A stretch of 64,000 bases of DNA from Solea solea (Eukaryota; Chordata; Actinopteri; Pleuronectiformes; Soleidae): contig NC_081153.1 of assembly GCF_958295425.1 (NCBI RefSeq), positions 14,289,001-14,353,000 on the forward strand, read 5' to 3'. This document shows, piece after piece, positions 25,101-36,500 of the stretch. The notes under the pieces were generated by a model. That model saw only the letters and a program-made list of their open reading frames with translations. It did not search any database and had not been told where the DNA came from. Each line of letters begins with the position of its first letter. The first letter of the stretch is position 1. The position numbers were made by a program, and so were the translations under genes.

Positions 25101-28100
25101 TGCAGTCCTCAGTCCTTCATCATTGTCGAGGTTCTGCTCTGAAGCGATCTGGCTGGCCAACGCCGCTGCATTGAACAGCACACACGTCTTCTCGTAACCC
25201 AAACTGGCCAAAGCTGCCAACACAAACACACTGTGGTTATTTGAAGGGACAAGTTCAACTACTGAATATTACATTTACATATCTCACTGTCAAACTGCAC
25301 GGCTACCGACGTAAAGATTAACGAAAATTTCCTTTCACAGCCAAGTAATTACACAGAGTGGCAACTATTTAATATACTTTATATATATTGATTCATATTG
25401 ATATCGACCACTTTATTTTGGTTGGCAGTGCTGTTTTTGTGAGGTTGATCTTTTATCCAACCAACTTTTTCTACCAATTCATTCTCGGTGAGAAATATCT
25501 AGAATGGAAAGAATCCCACAGTCATGAGCTCTCTCAATTCACCATGGGTACAAAAGATTCAAGCGTGAACTGAATAAACGTGCAGAGTGCACATAGCAAC
25601 AAGGAGCAATCTTAACAATCTGGACATGTTTTTCTCTGGATGCAAAGCAAAACAAGGACATTTTTTCCTTGAATGTTTGTGTGATATAAATACAGACGCA
25701 GACAAAAACAGATTGATTAATAGATATTATGAGAGTGAGGAAAAAGTCCTATAATTTTCCCTCTATCTGCAGCTCACTACATCCCTGTGTTACATGCAAA
25801 TATTCTTCCACAGACATAGATACACTGATAAGAGGCTGTACCTACCGAGCTTGACTGAGCCACCAAACAGTGACCCTTTTTCAAAGGCATCCTTCCATGT
25901 GAAGGTTAAGCAGAGCTGCGGAAAGAGAGAGAGGCCTTGTGTTGAACAACATCATTTTGGGGAAATACATCCAACTGACAGTTATGAGATGTCCAATCAA
26001 TTACCTGGTTTTCAGAGAAGGGAAACTTGGGCTCGACAGCACACAGCTGGTCATAGTATCTGCAAGAAAAATCATGATGTTGAGTCTTTTTATTATAAAA
26101 CATGTGATAAAATGTGTGTAGTGTAGTCACCATGAGTTTATTGGAACTGTGTGTGTGTATATATATATATATATACAGTAAAATGTCATACAGTGAATCA
26201 TAATAGGCTGATGATTATTGTGACATAAATGCAGCTCAATATTTGAGAAAGCTCAGCCCTTTTAGAGACACTTGACCATGAGTCATGAAAAAACATCAGA
26301 ACAGGCAATCATGTTGTGCGCGCACGCACAAAACACACTCACACACTAAGGCTGTGAGGTGAGCAGTCGTGGGAATGGCAGCATGCACAGGGGCTAGACA
26401 GGGAATCCCCAAGCACCAGTTTTTCCACCCTGCATTTCTAGTGCCAAGAGAGACTGGAGGGCAAACATATACATAAACAAATCCTTATGTAAACCTTTGT
26501 GTCCCATTCAACTTCACAACGACACACAGACACACACACACACATGTAAGCTGAGACAAGGTGTGCCACTCTAGATAGGTGAAGAGAAAAAGAAAACGTC
26601 CTCAACACAACAATGGTTACCACGGTAATACAATAGCTGAGTGTCCGCTCGCCTGTGAATGGGGTAGGACCTGTTGCCCTGGCTACCTGGCACGTTGCTA
26701 GCAGACATGTGCACTTGCGCAGATAATGCTAACAGTCAGCAATGGCAGGCAATTCTGCACCAACATGCTAGCTACATCCCCATCTCTAATTAGCCAAGAC
26801 CAGCCCACAGCCATTCAATTTGTCTATACCCATGGTTCTCCAACAATGGTAGGTGTACCACCAGTGGTATGTGAGCTTTCTGTGGCAGTACTTAGAGGAA
26901 AATCAGAAATACTGTCTTACTGTATACCAGGGTATGTGATCAGAGTGGAACTGAGGAATTGTGTAGAAAATTAAATAAAAATTACGAGTCAGTCAACTTT
27001 TCTCGTGCTCCTACTTAATCTAATTTCACTATACCAGTGTCTGAAGTATATGTGAGGAAGAGGAGGATAATGAGAGAGAAAATTATCTTAATAAATCTGC
27101 CTCCTATGAAAAATCTGTAGCTGCCTTTCTTGGCACCACTGTATTTTATCATTGGCAATGTTAACTTTAATAGCTCAATATTTTCTCAGGTAGTACTATT
27201 GAATTTGAGGTTTTTTTTCCCTTTCTTTTGACAATAAACAATTTCTCTCCTGATACTCGTTCTGATACCACAACAAGCTAAATCTCAATAGATCAGATAC
27301 CAGTACCAGATACCACTAATGCTGGAGAGGCATTAGTGAAAACAAACAGTCTAACAAATGACAACTGAATAACATAATTTGAATAGCATAATTTAAATTC
27401 TGGCTGCCTCTCAACGTCAGCACTTTACACTCAGCACCTTTTGATGGCATATTTCAACTGTCAAACCTTGGCAAATACTTTACAATTCCACTTTGCACTG
27501 CAGCTAAAGAGTAACTAATTTTGAAGGAGAATAGCAGTCCTACACCTTAAGTGCATATTTGGCCACTCACGTAATGTGTGCAAACCCTGTACACATTATG
27601 AGTCACACAGAACAAAGAGTAAAACGTCAAAGGGCAAAGTCTGAAGCTGTACATAGTAAGTGAGTGGGATGGTTAATTTAGAGCCCCATAACAATGGTAA
27701 GTTTTATAGATGACACCAAATGGATGAGGTTAGAAAAAAACTGTTTACCGAGTCAGTAAACAATTTTAAGTCTGAATACATAACAGTAAGATAGCAGTTG
27801 ACAAGGCTGATGGGAGAGAGTTTGCTTTAGTCTCATAACTATTCCTTCCAACAGTTTCTCTAACAACTAGCATCTGTAACTCTGTTGCACTCAAAACATT
27901 TTTGTCAATGTGTAATTCTGTATTATTTAAATGTAAATGTTTTATTTTAATAAAAAAAAAAAAAACACTGGTTAAGTGCACATGTGAATGACATTTGACA
28001 ATAATGTTGATTGTGGTTGGACTTCCTCACTCTGTAACTTGCACTGCCTTCAGGAGTTTCAGGGTAACCGACACACGCATGACAACTCAACTTTCTGCTT

Positions 28101-29021
28101 ATGTCACGCCACAGAAATAAGGATCAGTTCAAGTCAGCTGATTATCAATGTTCTAAAAGGTGGAAACTGATGATGATTTGTTTGATTTTGACTGAGTGGC
28201 CGGTTTGGGTTTAATTTAACGTTTTATTGACACATTTTAAGCATTTTGTTATGGTTCATGAGTTTGCTCGGCCTATTTACACATGGTGTTATTTAGAGAG
28301 CTCAATGTTCTCAGTACGTTCGTTGGCGACAATGGTGATACGCATTTTGCTATGTTTCATGACCACGCAAACTGTTTGATATTATTGGAATAAAAAAAAA
28401 GTTTATTTTCCCCAGGGTGTAACTCAATGGCTCACAGAGCTGTCAACTGTGGGATGTGTGAGTGGAAGCTAACTCTAATGCTAAAGTAAACTCATAACCT
28501 CTGCAGTTAAACTAGCTTAGGCTATTTTCATTGTTTACGTGTCTGACAGTTTACTTAATCAAGTCCCAAAGCTAAGCGTGTGTTCTGTCATGTAATGCTG
28601 ACATAAATAATACGAGGCAGACATTTTTTACAAGACTTTTTTGATGATTCTAACTGATTAGCTTGTGCACTTAGCTCACAAGTTAGCATCTAAAGGCTAA
28701 CAGATGTGGGTGCGGCGATGACTAAGCTAGCTCACCACCAAAGGTGAGAGAGTAGCTCTTGGTGTAGGTACCATGGTGTTTAGATGGTGAGAGGTTTTGT
28801 TAAATAGAAGTTTACCTGAGGAGAATCTCCAGGGAGCTCTCGTGTTTGTCCAGCGGCCTCCCCAATGCGTTTTTGCGAAGCTTGTTCAACTCCTCCACTG
28901 AGCGTAGATATTCGGCTTGCTCGTCGTTCGCTTGGTATGTGGTCGTCACAAATTTCGACAGCGGTTTCACCAGATCCACTTCAGAGGACTTTTTCAGCGG
29001 GACTGAAATAAAAGTCGCCAT
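13395..29021 (-). CDS. pdcd6ip: PDCD6IP / ALIX, ESCRT adaptor
   Basis: ALIX is a cytosolic adaptor that binds CHMP4 (ESCRT-III), TSG101, ALG-2 (PDCD6) and YPXnL-bearing cargo. It acts in cytokinetic abscission, multivesicular body sorting and membrane repair. Eighteen coding exons join in one frame to 880 codons plus TAA (13395-13397); the human protein is 868 aa. The start [20 protein letters not shown] matches the family N terminus. Domain order is Bro1 (about 1-357), coiled-coil V domain (about 360-705) and proline-rich tail (about 710-880). The promoter lies immediately upstream and ubp1 ends about 1.4 kb away in the same orientation. Exons are in the three block entries. All junctions are GT-AG and phase-consistent. 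Confidence 0.97.
13601..13620 (-). repeat. 10-bp tandem duplication spanning the last pdcd6ip splice acceptor
   Basis: CCTGAAAGTA is repeated exactly twice on the plus strand. On the coding strand this gives TACTTTCAG-G twice in tandem, so two equally good acceptors lie 10 nt apart (exon start 13611 or 13601). The first keeps the ALIX frame ([15 protein letters not shown]). The second shifts frame, and translation runs past the normal stop to 13364. Confidence 0.8.
13643..14132 (+). mobile_element. internally deleted Tc1-like transposon in the last pdcd6ip intron
   Basis: The left end CACTCACCAGTCACTTTATT followed by AGGTACACCTG and the right end TACCTAATTAAGTGG are the inverted ends of a common fish Tc1/mariner family. 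Between them lie transposase-coding remnants (CAGAAACTGCTGATCTACTG, GGTTTACAGAGAATGG, ATAACCACTTGATACAACCA) covering only the N-terminal part. It is broken by indels and cannot encode a transposase. It ends 31 bp upstream of the last pdcd6ip exon. Confidence 0.85.
14960..14984. repeat. (TATTG)n microsatellite
   Basis: About five units of a pentamer typical of LINE/SINE tails, next to the repeat 5' fragment at 14850-14905. Confidence 0.85.
15755..15945 (+). repeat. same fish interspersed repeat family, copy 3 (pdcd6ip intron 15)
   Basis: A degenerate copy with the blocks AGAGGAAGTCAAAGTACC, GAGAAAACCCACACTGGCAG, CAGGATTCAAACACTGCTG and AGACTAACCACTGCC. A further 5' fragment with CATCCATCCATTCATTTTC lies at 14850-14905. 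Confidence 0.6.
16009..20392 (-). CDS. pdcd6ip: pdcd6ip exons 9-15, V domain
   Basis: Exons after 20269-20392: 19358-19535, 17901-18012, 17404-17573, 16806-17054, 16279-16413, 16009-16103. They encode the two long helical arms of the V domain, which recognise YPXnL late-domain motifs. Residues corresponding to human Phe676 and Ile683 in that pocket are present as Phe684 and Ile691 ([14 protein letters not shown]); the correspondence is inferred from local alignment in my head. The exon 17901 donor is nearly touched by a repeat (see 17690-17893). Confidence 0.95.
17690..17893 (+). repeat. retroelement 3' tail abutting the pdcd6ip exon 11 donor
   Basis: The AT-rich stretch ends in GCAATAAACCTGACTCTGAT and then TCTGATG, the usual 3' end of a fish LINE-type repeat with a short TCTGAT tail. 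The intron donor of exon 17901-18012 lies at 17899-17900, leaving only about six host bases between repeat and splice site. Confidence 0.6.
20269..29021 (-). CDS. pdcd6ip: pdcd6ip exons 1-9, Bro1 domain
   Basis: Exons: 28816-29021, 26005-26059, 25846-25915, 25086-25213, 23955-24108, 23091-23185, 21588-21704, 21240-21462, 20269-20392 (the last also starts the V domain). The Bro1 domain is a banana-shaped TPR-containing fold that binds the C-terminal helix of CHMP4. The CHMP4-contacting residues described for human ALIX, Phe199 and Ile212, fall at the same numbers here (EVFFLKATS, then [10 protein letters not shown]). The tyrosine in [11 protein letters not shown], residue 316, appears equivalent to the human Src-site Tyr319. 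Intron 1 (26060-28815) is the longest and carries an hAT-like relic near 26830-27110. Confidence 0.95.
20640..20770. mobile_element. hAT-like MITE fragment (pdcd6ip intron 8)
   Basis: It starts with AAGCAGTGGTTTCTTAACAG and GTGGGGAAACTGAGACC, and continues with GGAGGGTCCTGTAGAACAAG. This resembles the start of Charlie-type hAT repeats (CAGTGGTTCTTAAC). Truncated. Confidence 0.45.
22094..22335. repeat. microsatellite-flanked interspersed repeat, copy 2 (pdcd6ip intron 6)
   Basis: It starts with (GT)17 at 22094-22127 and continues with CTTTAAGACCTTTTCTGGCA, TGACCTTATCAGGACCAG, AACCTGGTCCTGAAGAAGC, GGTTAGGGCTAAG and GAATGGAAGTCAATGCAGTG. This is the reverse complement order of the copy at 7668-7941. 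Confidence 0.65.
24600..25055. repeat. two SINE-type fragments in pdcd6ip intron 4
   Basis: 24605-24760 contains AAGCTGCTTTACACTACAG, TTCATACAGTGCATCTATGT and AACCCACAACCTTTGAGTTG. 24900-25055 contains CCTGAGCAAGGTACCCAACT, GCTCCCCGGGCGCTACTCAG and GGATGGGTCAAAATGCAGAG. Both are well-known fish SINE/HE-type blocks; neither is coding. Confidence 0.65.
26830..27110. mobile_element. hAT-like MITE relic in pdcd6ip intron 1
   Basis: It begins ATGGTTCTCCAACAATGGTA and continues with GTGTACCACCAGTGGTATGT, the recognisable end of a fish Charlie-type hAT element. The rest is AT-rich and degenerate. Confidence 0.5.
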
Positions 29022-29150
29022 TTCGGCTCGCGTGTGTGCTGTATTTGATCAGAAAGACAGGCAGCGATTAACGAACCGAGAAACACAACAACAGCGGGCG
29101 ACGCGACTTCCTGGATTCTCAGTGGGAACGTGAAATGACGTCATGTGCAA
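29022..29150 (-). promoter_or_regulatory. pdcd6ip: pdcd6ip promoter with perfect CRE
   Basis: A short CpG-containing segment directly upstream of the ALIX start codon holds a perfect palindromic CRE, TGACGTCA, at 29136-29143. An ETS-type core (CAGGAAGT on the coding strand) lies near 29106-29113. There is no TATA box. The ATG is about 115 bp from the CRE, so the 5' UTR is likely short and within the first exon. Confidence 0.55.
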
Positions 29151-30425
29151 CGGAGAGGCGCAGAATCACCCCTTTGCGCACACATTTGCTCTTTCATGTT
29201 GACTCGTTTTAAACAAATACATGTGTTATTGTTATTGCTTAACGATGCGATTCAAGTCACTAAAATTTATGACATAAAAATATGCCAAAGTCATCTGTAC
29301 ATTAGTAACTCACAAACGGTATTTTTTATTTATTTATTGTTGTTATTATTATTACTTTATTTTATTTGCTGTTGTTGTTGTTCATGTCCCCAAAGAGAAG
29401 TTTAAATAAGTAAATAAATAAATAAAATTAAAGTTCCTATTTTAAACAATAAGAATTTTATTTTATATTATTATTTATTCATTGGCGGTTGGCATCCAAC
29501 GTAAAAGGTGCATTACCGCCACCTTCTGATCCGGAGTGTAGACCAGACATTGCACTACAGTGTGTTCTGCTAATTAGTTCTGCTTCTTAAAATTAAACAC
29601 AATATGTCTTTGTTTGTGAGATTCATAAGTGTATTAATGCTTAAGATTTTCTTCCATACATACTCTTTGTCTGTGATATTTCTGACACTGTACATATATC
29701 ACCCTTTGTCAGTTCTTCGAGTTTTTTCCACTATACTTGGTCTCTTTTCATTTTCATGGAGGCTGAATGAAGAGGGAAAAGCAGAATTATATTGTGTTTT
29801 GTTTTCACAATGCCTAAAGTGAACTGAGGACTTCAAAAACTCTGAAGGGCACCATTGTGTGCAGTGCTGACTGCCAACGTTGACGTTGTTTGGATAAGAA
29901 ATTAAGGCAATTTCACTGTTTTGCAATGTTTTCTTTGATCATTGCAAGTCTATTGCTTTTATATATTTCCTGTGGAGCACGGCAACTCTCAGTGTACATA
30001 CAGCCTGCCAGAAATTATTAGAAGAGAGATCAGATATGCCAAACATTAAGTCTGATAGATGTATGATTGCCAAAAAAGGCATAATACTCTAGCTATGTGA
30101 TGAAGGAAACTTATTGGAACATTGATACAGTTCTTCTGTCTTCCAATCCAGAAGAAGCTATAGTAAGTCAGAGAGAAACTTATCTCAACATAGATGCAAC
30201 AAGTTCGTAACAGAAAGTGCTCGGGGATTTGCAATTTGAAGACACTGTGTATTGACCATACAGGAAAAGTCTATTATAGTGTCTGCAACACTAGGAAAGA
30301 ACTGTGTAAAGTACTCGCAAATTTTAGTGAATATAAATTCAGGTTATGAGTGATTTTGACATGTTAATAAATCTCAAAACATACATCTGTGAAATACTTT
30401 TGTTTATAAATGTAACAAGACAGCA
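29150..30425. other. intergenic gap between the ubp1 3' end and the pdcd6ip promoter
   Basis: AT-rich DNA with ATT/GTT-rich simple sequence at 29320-29480. I see no gene, no RNA gene and no clear transposon. Confidence 0.5.
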
Positions 30426-32578
30426 GAGAAAGTTATGAAATCATTTATTCCCAGCATGTGGTTGTGTACACCTCCAGCATACAATATTGTGCACACAAGA
30501 AGCATCTTCACTGACATTAGACTGTACATAACAGTGGTTACTTCTCCTGCTCACTCTTTCACACACTCAGACACACACAATTGATCAGGCCAAGGGGGGA
30601 TCTCATCCACATTGTTCTTATTTTTTAGTCAATGGACAGTATTCTGTGTTGTGGTATTTGTGTCCTGGTAAACACCACAGGAGTGTTGGGCTCTAGTGTG
30701 TGGCGAGACAAAAACGTTTTGGACACTTTTTGTTCCATTTTCATTAGGTGGATAAAAAGAGGGTGTGGCTTTAGGACTAATGACTACACATTAAGCTTTA
30801 ATTTTGAAATTTCAGTGCAGGCTTGGTCTCCGAAATCTTAGATACCAAGCTATTCCTCCCTCCCCTCCCCGTCTTCCACATGCTTTACTAAACAGCAAGC
30901 TAAACACAGTTTCATTATACCAACAAGAAAAAAAAAATGTTTGTGACTACTACTAACAATCAAGTTTTCCATGTAAGAACAAAAATGATATGCACACACA
31001 TATACCTTGATGCTTAGAGGCGTGCAATCTGTATGCACTTCACCACTGCCAGACATCGTGCTGCACCAAAAGTAAGAGGGTCAACTAAGCCACCGGTGCG
31101 CCCCTGCTACTCCCTGACCTGTCAAGTTTCCTTGCACTTCTCAAAACATTTCACCTGCACTTCCCGTGTTCAGCTACATTAAAAACACAAGATTTTGAGG
31201 ATGGACATGGAGCTGCCGTAAATCTCTGGTCTACAGGATAAGACTATTGAAACCAGGCTACAGCACTGATGCACTTTCACCAGTCTGCAGCGTGACTGGT
31301 TGTTACTTGCAGAGCAGATGCAGGAATGGAAGGTTTGTTACCCTGTACATGCACACAAGCAATTATAACAGATGAGGGGTTTTATTTACCCTTTTGATCA
31401 ATTTCTTAATTGCTACTAATGATTAAATGTACAGAGCTTATAAAAAAACAAAAACCTATCAATTTTGAAACGCATTTGGTCCACATTATAGCAGGCTATT
31501 GGATTGGTGTTCCTACTCTGCACATCAGCCTTTTATCTTTTGTTTGCTCATCTTCTTCTGCGCATTTACGGCCAGAAGCCTTGAAGGCATAAACCCCACT
31601 CCACTCTTAACTAGTGTTTCAAAGTCAGCACAGAAAGCAGAGGAGTCACAGAGGTGTGTGTGTGTGTGTGCGCGCGCGCGAATGACTGTAAAAGATTGAG
31701 CTTAAAACAAAGTTGATATGGCACCAGAAATAAGTCGATGAGAGCAGTAGAAACAGCTTATCCATAAATTAAACAACTAAAAACAGTAAAAGCACTGAAC
31801 AAGTAGACCGTACAATAAGAGTGTTTAGCCGAGTGTAACATCATGTCAACTGACAGAGAGATATGTCTGCAAGTCTCAACTCACACAGGGTGACAATTTG
31901 GCAAGAGTCATTGAAACCAGTCCATGTGACAAGGCCAAAAAAAAAAATAATAATGTTGACCACATCTTCCATAATTTCAGACTGGATACTTTAGGGGTCA
32001 CCAAGCTCAAGTGATCAATATCTGGTTTGAGAAGACAACCCAGACAGAATGTTGAAGAACCAGAGGAAGCTGGGGTTCTCCTTTAAGCAAGTTACTATGT
32101 TGAGATTGCATGCTGTTCAGCAGCACAGGTTATCAAATACTGGCCTTGTGCTGGTTGTGCGCATTTTGTAGGAAGGGCAACAAGCAATTAGGAAACTCTG
32201 CTTTCTTTCCTTCTGCTGTCATACAGATTATCCCCTCCCCCTCTCTCTTAGAGCCCCCCAACCTTCTTTTTCCAACATATAAAACAACAAATAAAACAAA
32301 ATCAAAATACATAGAAACACTGCTAACTCTTCCCCCAAACCCCAAATCCCCCCCAGTCTCTCCTCGTTTAACTCTCCTCCATTAATAGTGTTTTCAATAT
32401 GAAACAGTGGACACACCCATGTCAGATTCTAACATTTACATGGCTTTAAGTCAGTCTTTCTGCTTTCCATGAAGTGATCGATTAAGAGAGAGAAGGAGGA
32501 AGTAGAAGGAAAGAGCAGAGACAGGTTTCTGCTCCAAAACGGAGGGTGGTGTATTCATGATGCCATCTGTCCTCAACA
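30425..32578 (-). other. ubp1: ubp1 3' UTR (probable)
   Basis: Minus-strand sequence after the ubp1 TAG has no ORF or clear transposon for about 2.1 kb and reaches an AATAAA at 30444-30449. An earlier AATAAA at 31381-31386 could give a shorter form. A (GT)n(GC)n tract lies at 31655-31680. The extent is inferred from the signals only. Confidence 0.4.
30444..30449 (-). terminator. candidate ubp1 polyadenylation signal (distal)
   Basis: Plus-strand TTTATT in the context GGGAATAAATGATTTC on the coding strand. It is the last AATAAA before the pdcd6ip promoter, about 1.3 kb from the pdcd6ip CRE. Confidence 0.4.
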
Positions 32579-33557
32579 CTACTTCAGGATTAGATGGAGT
32601 CCTTCACCTAGTTCATCTGGACAAGAGAAAAGTACATTTAATTATTGTCATATATGGATCATTTCATTACAGTTTTATGCCACAGTACAAGCATAATGTG
32701 CTCACCTTTGACGGTGCCGATCAAAAAGGAGCTCTCATCAGGCAAGTTGTAAACCATCTGAAAAGAAAACAGTGAAATGTTGCAAATTATTTCCAAGTGA
32801 GGGAAAAATAAAAGCACACATCAAACATGCAAAGTGAAAGAAAACAGAGTTGTTGTTCCTGGTGAGGTGGCGTTTCAAATGTTGTCCCACATTTTACCCA
32901 GTCCCTTTGCAAGCAACTTACACTTTCCACAACCTCAGCTTGATTTTAGCTTTTAAACTCGAGCCAGACCAACCATGAATTTCTGAGGCTGATATTAATA
33001 TAGTAATATTAATATTTAACAGCTGAAACTTAAAATTGTCGTGCAAAACTTGCAAAAGTGCATGTAAATCAATGCAAAAATCTCTCCTGACTTTGTCACC
33101 TCACGAGAAAATGTCTTCCTAACCACATTGCCAAATTTGAATGATTAAAAGTGTTGAAGAATTATTTTAAAATCAAGGAAAATTCAGTGACACACACACA
33201 CACACACACACTGTATGGATGTAGTATCTGCTACATTTTCCTTTTACAGCCTTTTCATGGACAGCCCAGACTTATAAATGAGTATTTGGTATATGCCAGT
33301 TTGGACCTTATTAAATGACACCACCCCTCTTAACAGAGAGCTCTTCACAACTGAAAGCTTGATACTCTGTGTTTGAGAGCTAAAAGGGAAACAAAGGGCC
33401 AGTGTGTTCAAACCTGGTCACTTAGCAGGATGTGTATGCCCGTTGGACCCTGCCTGTACACCTGGTTGATATTTCCTAGTGGAAGGCTGCACACGCACGC
33501 CATCTTGCGGATCAATTCTGCAGCCGTCAGCTCCTCTAGGTACAGAGCATGGTACAC

Positions 33558-33596
<39 letters not shown>

Positions 33597-36500
33597 AGAC
33601 ACATTTAGTCAAGACAATTCACATACCATGTCTACTCATTATATCAGAGACAAAGAAGAGTTTCAACATGTACCGTGTAAACTAGAGGAGATGCTGTGCT
33701 CTCCATTTTCATTGGTACCATGCGTCTCCAGCAGGGGGCTCTCCTGAGGAGACTCCTGGCAGACATACACAGTCAACCTGGGAGAAACAGACCTACAAAC
33801 ACATAAGCACACATCAACAAAAATTCAATTAGAATTGCTGACACATTGTCAAGACACATGTACAACCACAGAAACTGACACTGAACACACACACACCTGG
33901 ATTTAAGTGCATTGAAGAGTCTAATCCCATCTGCTGTCCCACAAATCTGAACCAGGTCGTCCCGCGTTAGCTTCAACAAATCAGAACCTATGCAAAAGCA
34001 GAGGACCAGTCATTTGTACTGCTGCTGTTTGTCAGTCAACATGTGTGCTTTGTGTGTGTGTATAAGGGGATGTAATGTGTGTACCTGAGAAGTGAGAGAA
34101 GAGCCGTGTGTAGGAGTTGAAGCGATTTTTCAACAGCCACTTCTGTGTGTCCTGTATGGACGCAGTGGGACTCAGCTGCTGCAGAAACAGCATAGACACA
34201 GACTATGTCGAAACACGGACAAGGGTGTCAGAAATCACAAAATAAATACATCTCAATTTAAAGCTGCTTATTTTGTCTAGACAGATTTCAAAAAAAAAAA
34301 AAATTATAGCAGTACTTTTTTTCAAATTATTACATAAGCTCTTTAATAAGTTTCTGCTTCAGCAAACAATCTCAGAGCAGCCTTTATTGTATGACTATAT
34401 CACTCAATTACATTTTAATAAACTGTGTGTGTGTTGGAAAGCATTTACTAACAGTACAAGTTAATTTACAACAACACACTGGAAGTATCAGTATTATGAG
34501 AGATGGCAGCAGCGTAAATGTCTGAGGCTGGATATCAAGCCATTGGTAGAGCTGACATGCACATGGCCGGGTCCTCAACACTGCAGTTTAATATTCATAA
34601 ATGTCTTTATTGAAAAACTTTCCATACAGTAATGGTGTGTTGAGTGCAGATCAACTAACCTCTGAGTTGCCATGGCTGCCAGGGTCTGCCTGGTGATTAG
34701 GAGAGGACGAGTCACTAGAAAACAAGAGATGGCAATAAACAAAGATGAGACAAACACACCTCAATTAAAGGCCAAACTGCACATGCAAGGACATACACTC
34801 ACACAAACACAGTCGTGTCTCTATGACTTCAGAGGTACCACATTCATTTCTTGATTTAAGCCCGTTTTATACTTTGTTGCATGACACTTTTAAATGGACA
34901 GATAAAGTGATGCAGATAGCATCATAGATTAGCATATATTGTCACTGGTATTTACCACCTCCATGTAGATGTTTCAATCTCCCAACTGTTGGACCAAATC
35001 ATATTCTTCCTGCAGCTCTCGAGTGGATTGATTCAACCAATGACTACTTTCGGTTATCCTCTCAAAGTAAATCTGTGCCATCTGTGTTGCATTAATCATG
35101 CTTGAATGCTTTAATGGCCATATAATTATTCTCCAATCTTTTTATTTACAACTAGAAAATACAGGAAATATTCAAGCTGCAATAAAATACAGACAATTAT
35201 CTTGAACAATAATAGGCACATGACTTTCTTAAATGGTGTGAAACTCTAATTAATGTCATTGGTAACACCTGTGTTTGACCTTCCATTTCAGTGTTTCCCA
35301 ATCCTGGTCCTCAGGGACCTCACTGCCCTGCATGTGCTCCAACACACCTGATTCAGATAAACAGCTCGTTAACCGGCTTCTGCGAACTTGATGACAAGCT
35401 GACCATTTGAATCAGATGTGTTGGAGCAGGGCAACATCTAAAACATGCAGGACAGGGTTGGGAAACACTGCATCTATTTTGAAAATAGCTGCTGTGAATA
35501 AGGTATAATACAGCATCTCTCAATCCTGGTCCTGGGTACACACTCTCCTGCTCCAACACACCTGATTCAAATGAATGGCTCATTATCAGGCTGTTGCAGA
35601 GCTAATTGCTAATTGAAGACATGTTTGCGTATTACATATACATGTTACAAGTTTAACTTATTTGATGCTTGCTAATATGTATATATTTCAACCACATCAT
35701 TCCAATTAAAATGCCAAAGGTCACAGAAATAAAATCATTAATTTGAATGATTTAAAGGCTAAGACTTTAACCCAGCACCTTTTATCAAAATGAAGAAAAA
35801 GCAGCACAGATACAGGCACAAATAATTATGCTGACCATACACCAATCGGGATGGAACAGCATAAACTAGAAAACCGATAGAGCTGGCTGGAAGTGTATGG
35901 TTACATGGAGATGACCGAGACTTTTCCTCAGAGCAAGCAATTTAAGTGACAAAAGAGTAAAAATCAGTCTTTACCCTGAACTTTTTCTGAACTTAACTTA
36001 CCTAATTTTAATTCTTGTCTTACACAAGACACATCTTCACTTTAAAAGGTATGTGATTTAGGAGCAGCAGGCACACAGACTCATACAATTACCTGTCGGG
36101 GACTGAGGAGGTTGTGTAGGTAGACAGAGGAGTGGTACTGAAGGAGGGGGTAGCTGCCTGGTTGGTGCTGACATAGGCGTTGTCTGGCCATGGAGAGCAC
36201 TAAGGAAAGACAAGTGCATCTAAATTCTTAGTTATACCAAAACTTCATAACGGTGACATATTAATGATTAATTACAGTGATGGCCAACACCAAGAAACCA
36301 GAGACAAGTGCTTCAGGGTTGAGGAAAATTCATTGGTTGACTGGGAATTTAGCTTTGCAACATCACCCAACCTAATGTCAAACACATGGCATGATTAAAG
36401 CATCTCATTCCCAGCAACTGAGGGTCTAGTGACTATGGATGGAGTGATGGAGAAGAGGAGTGGAGAGCAGGGTGCTTACACTGCCTCTCTTGGCCAGGGA

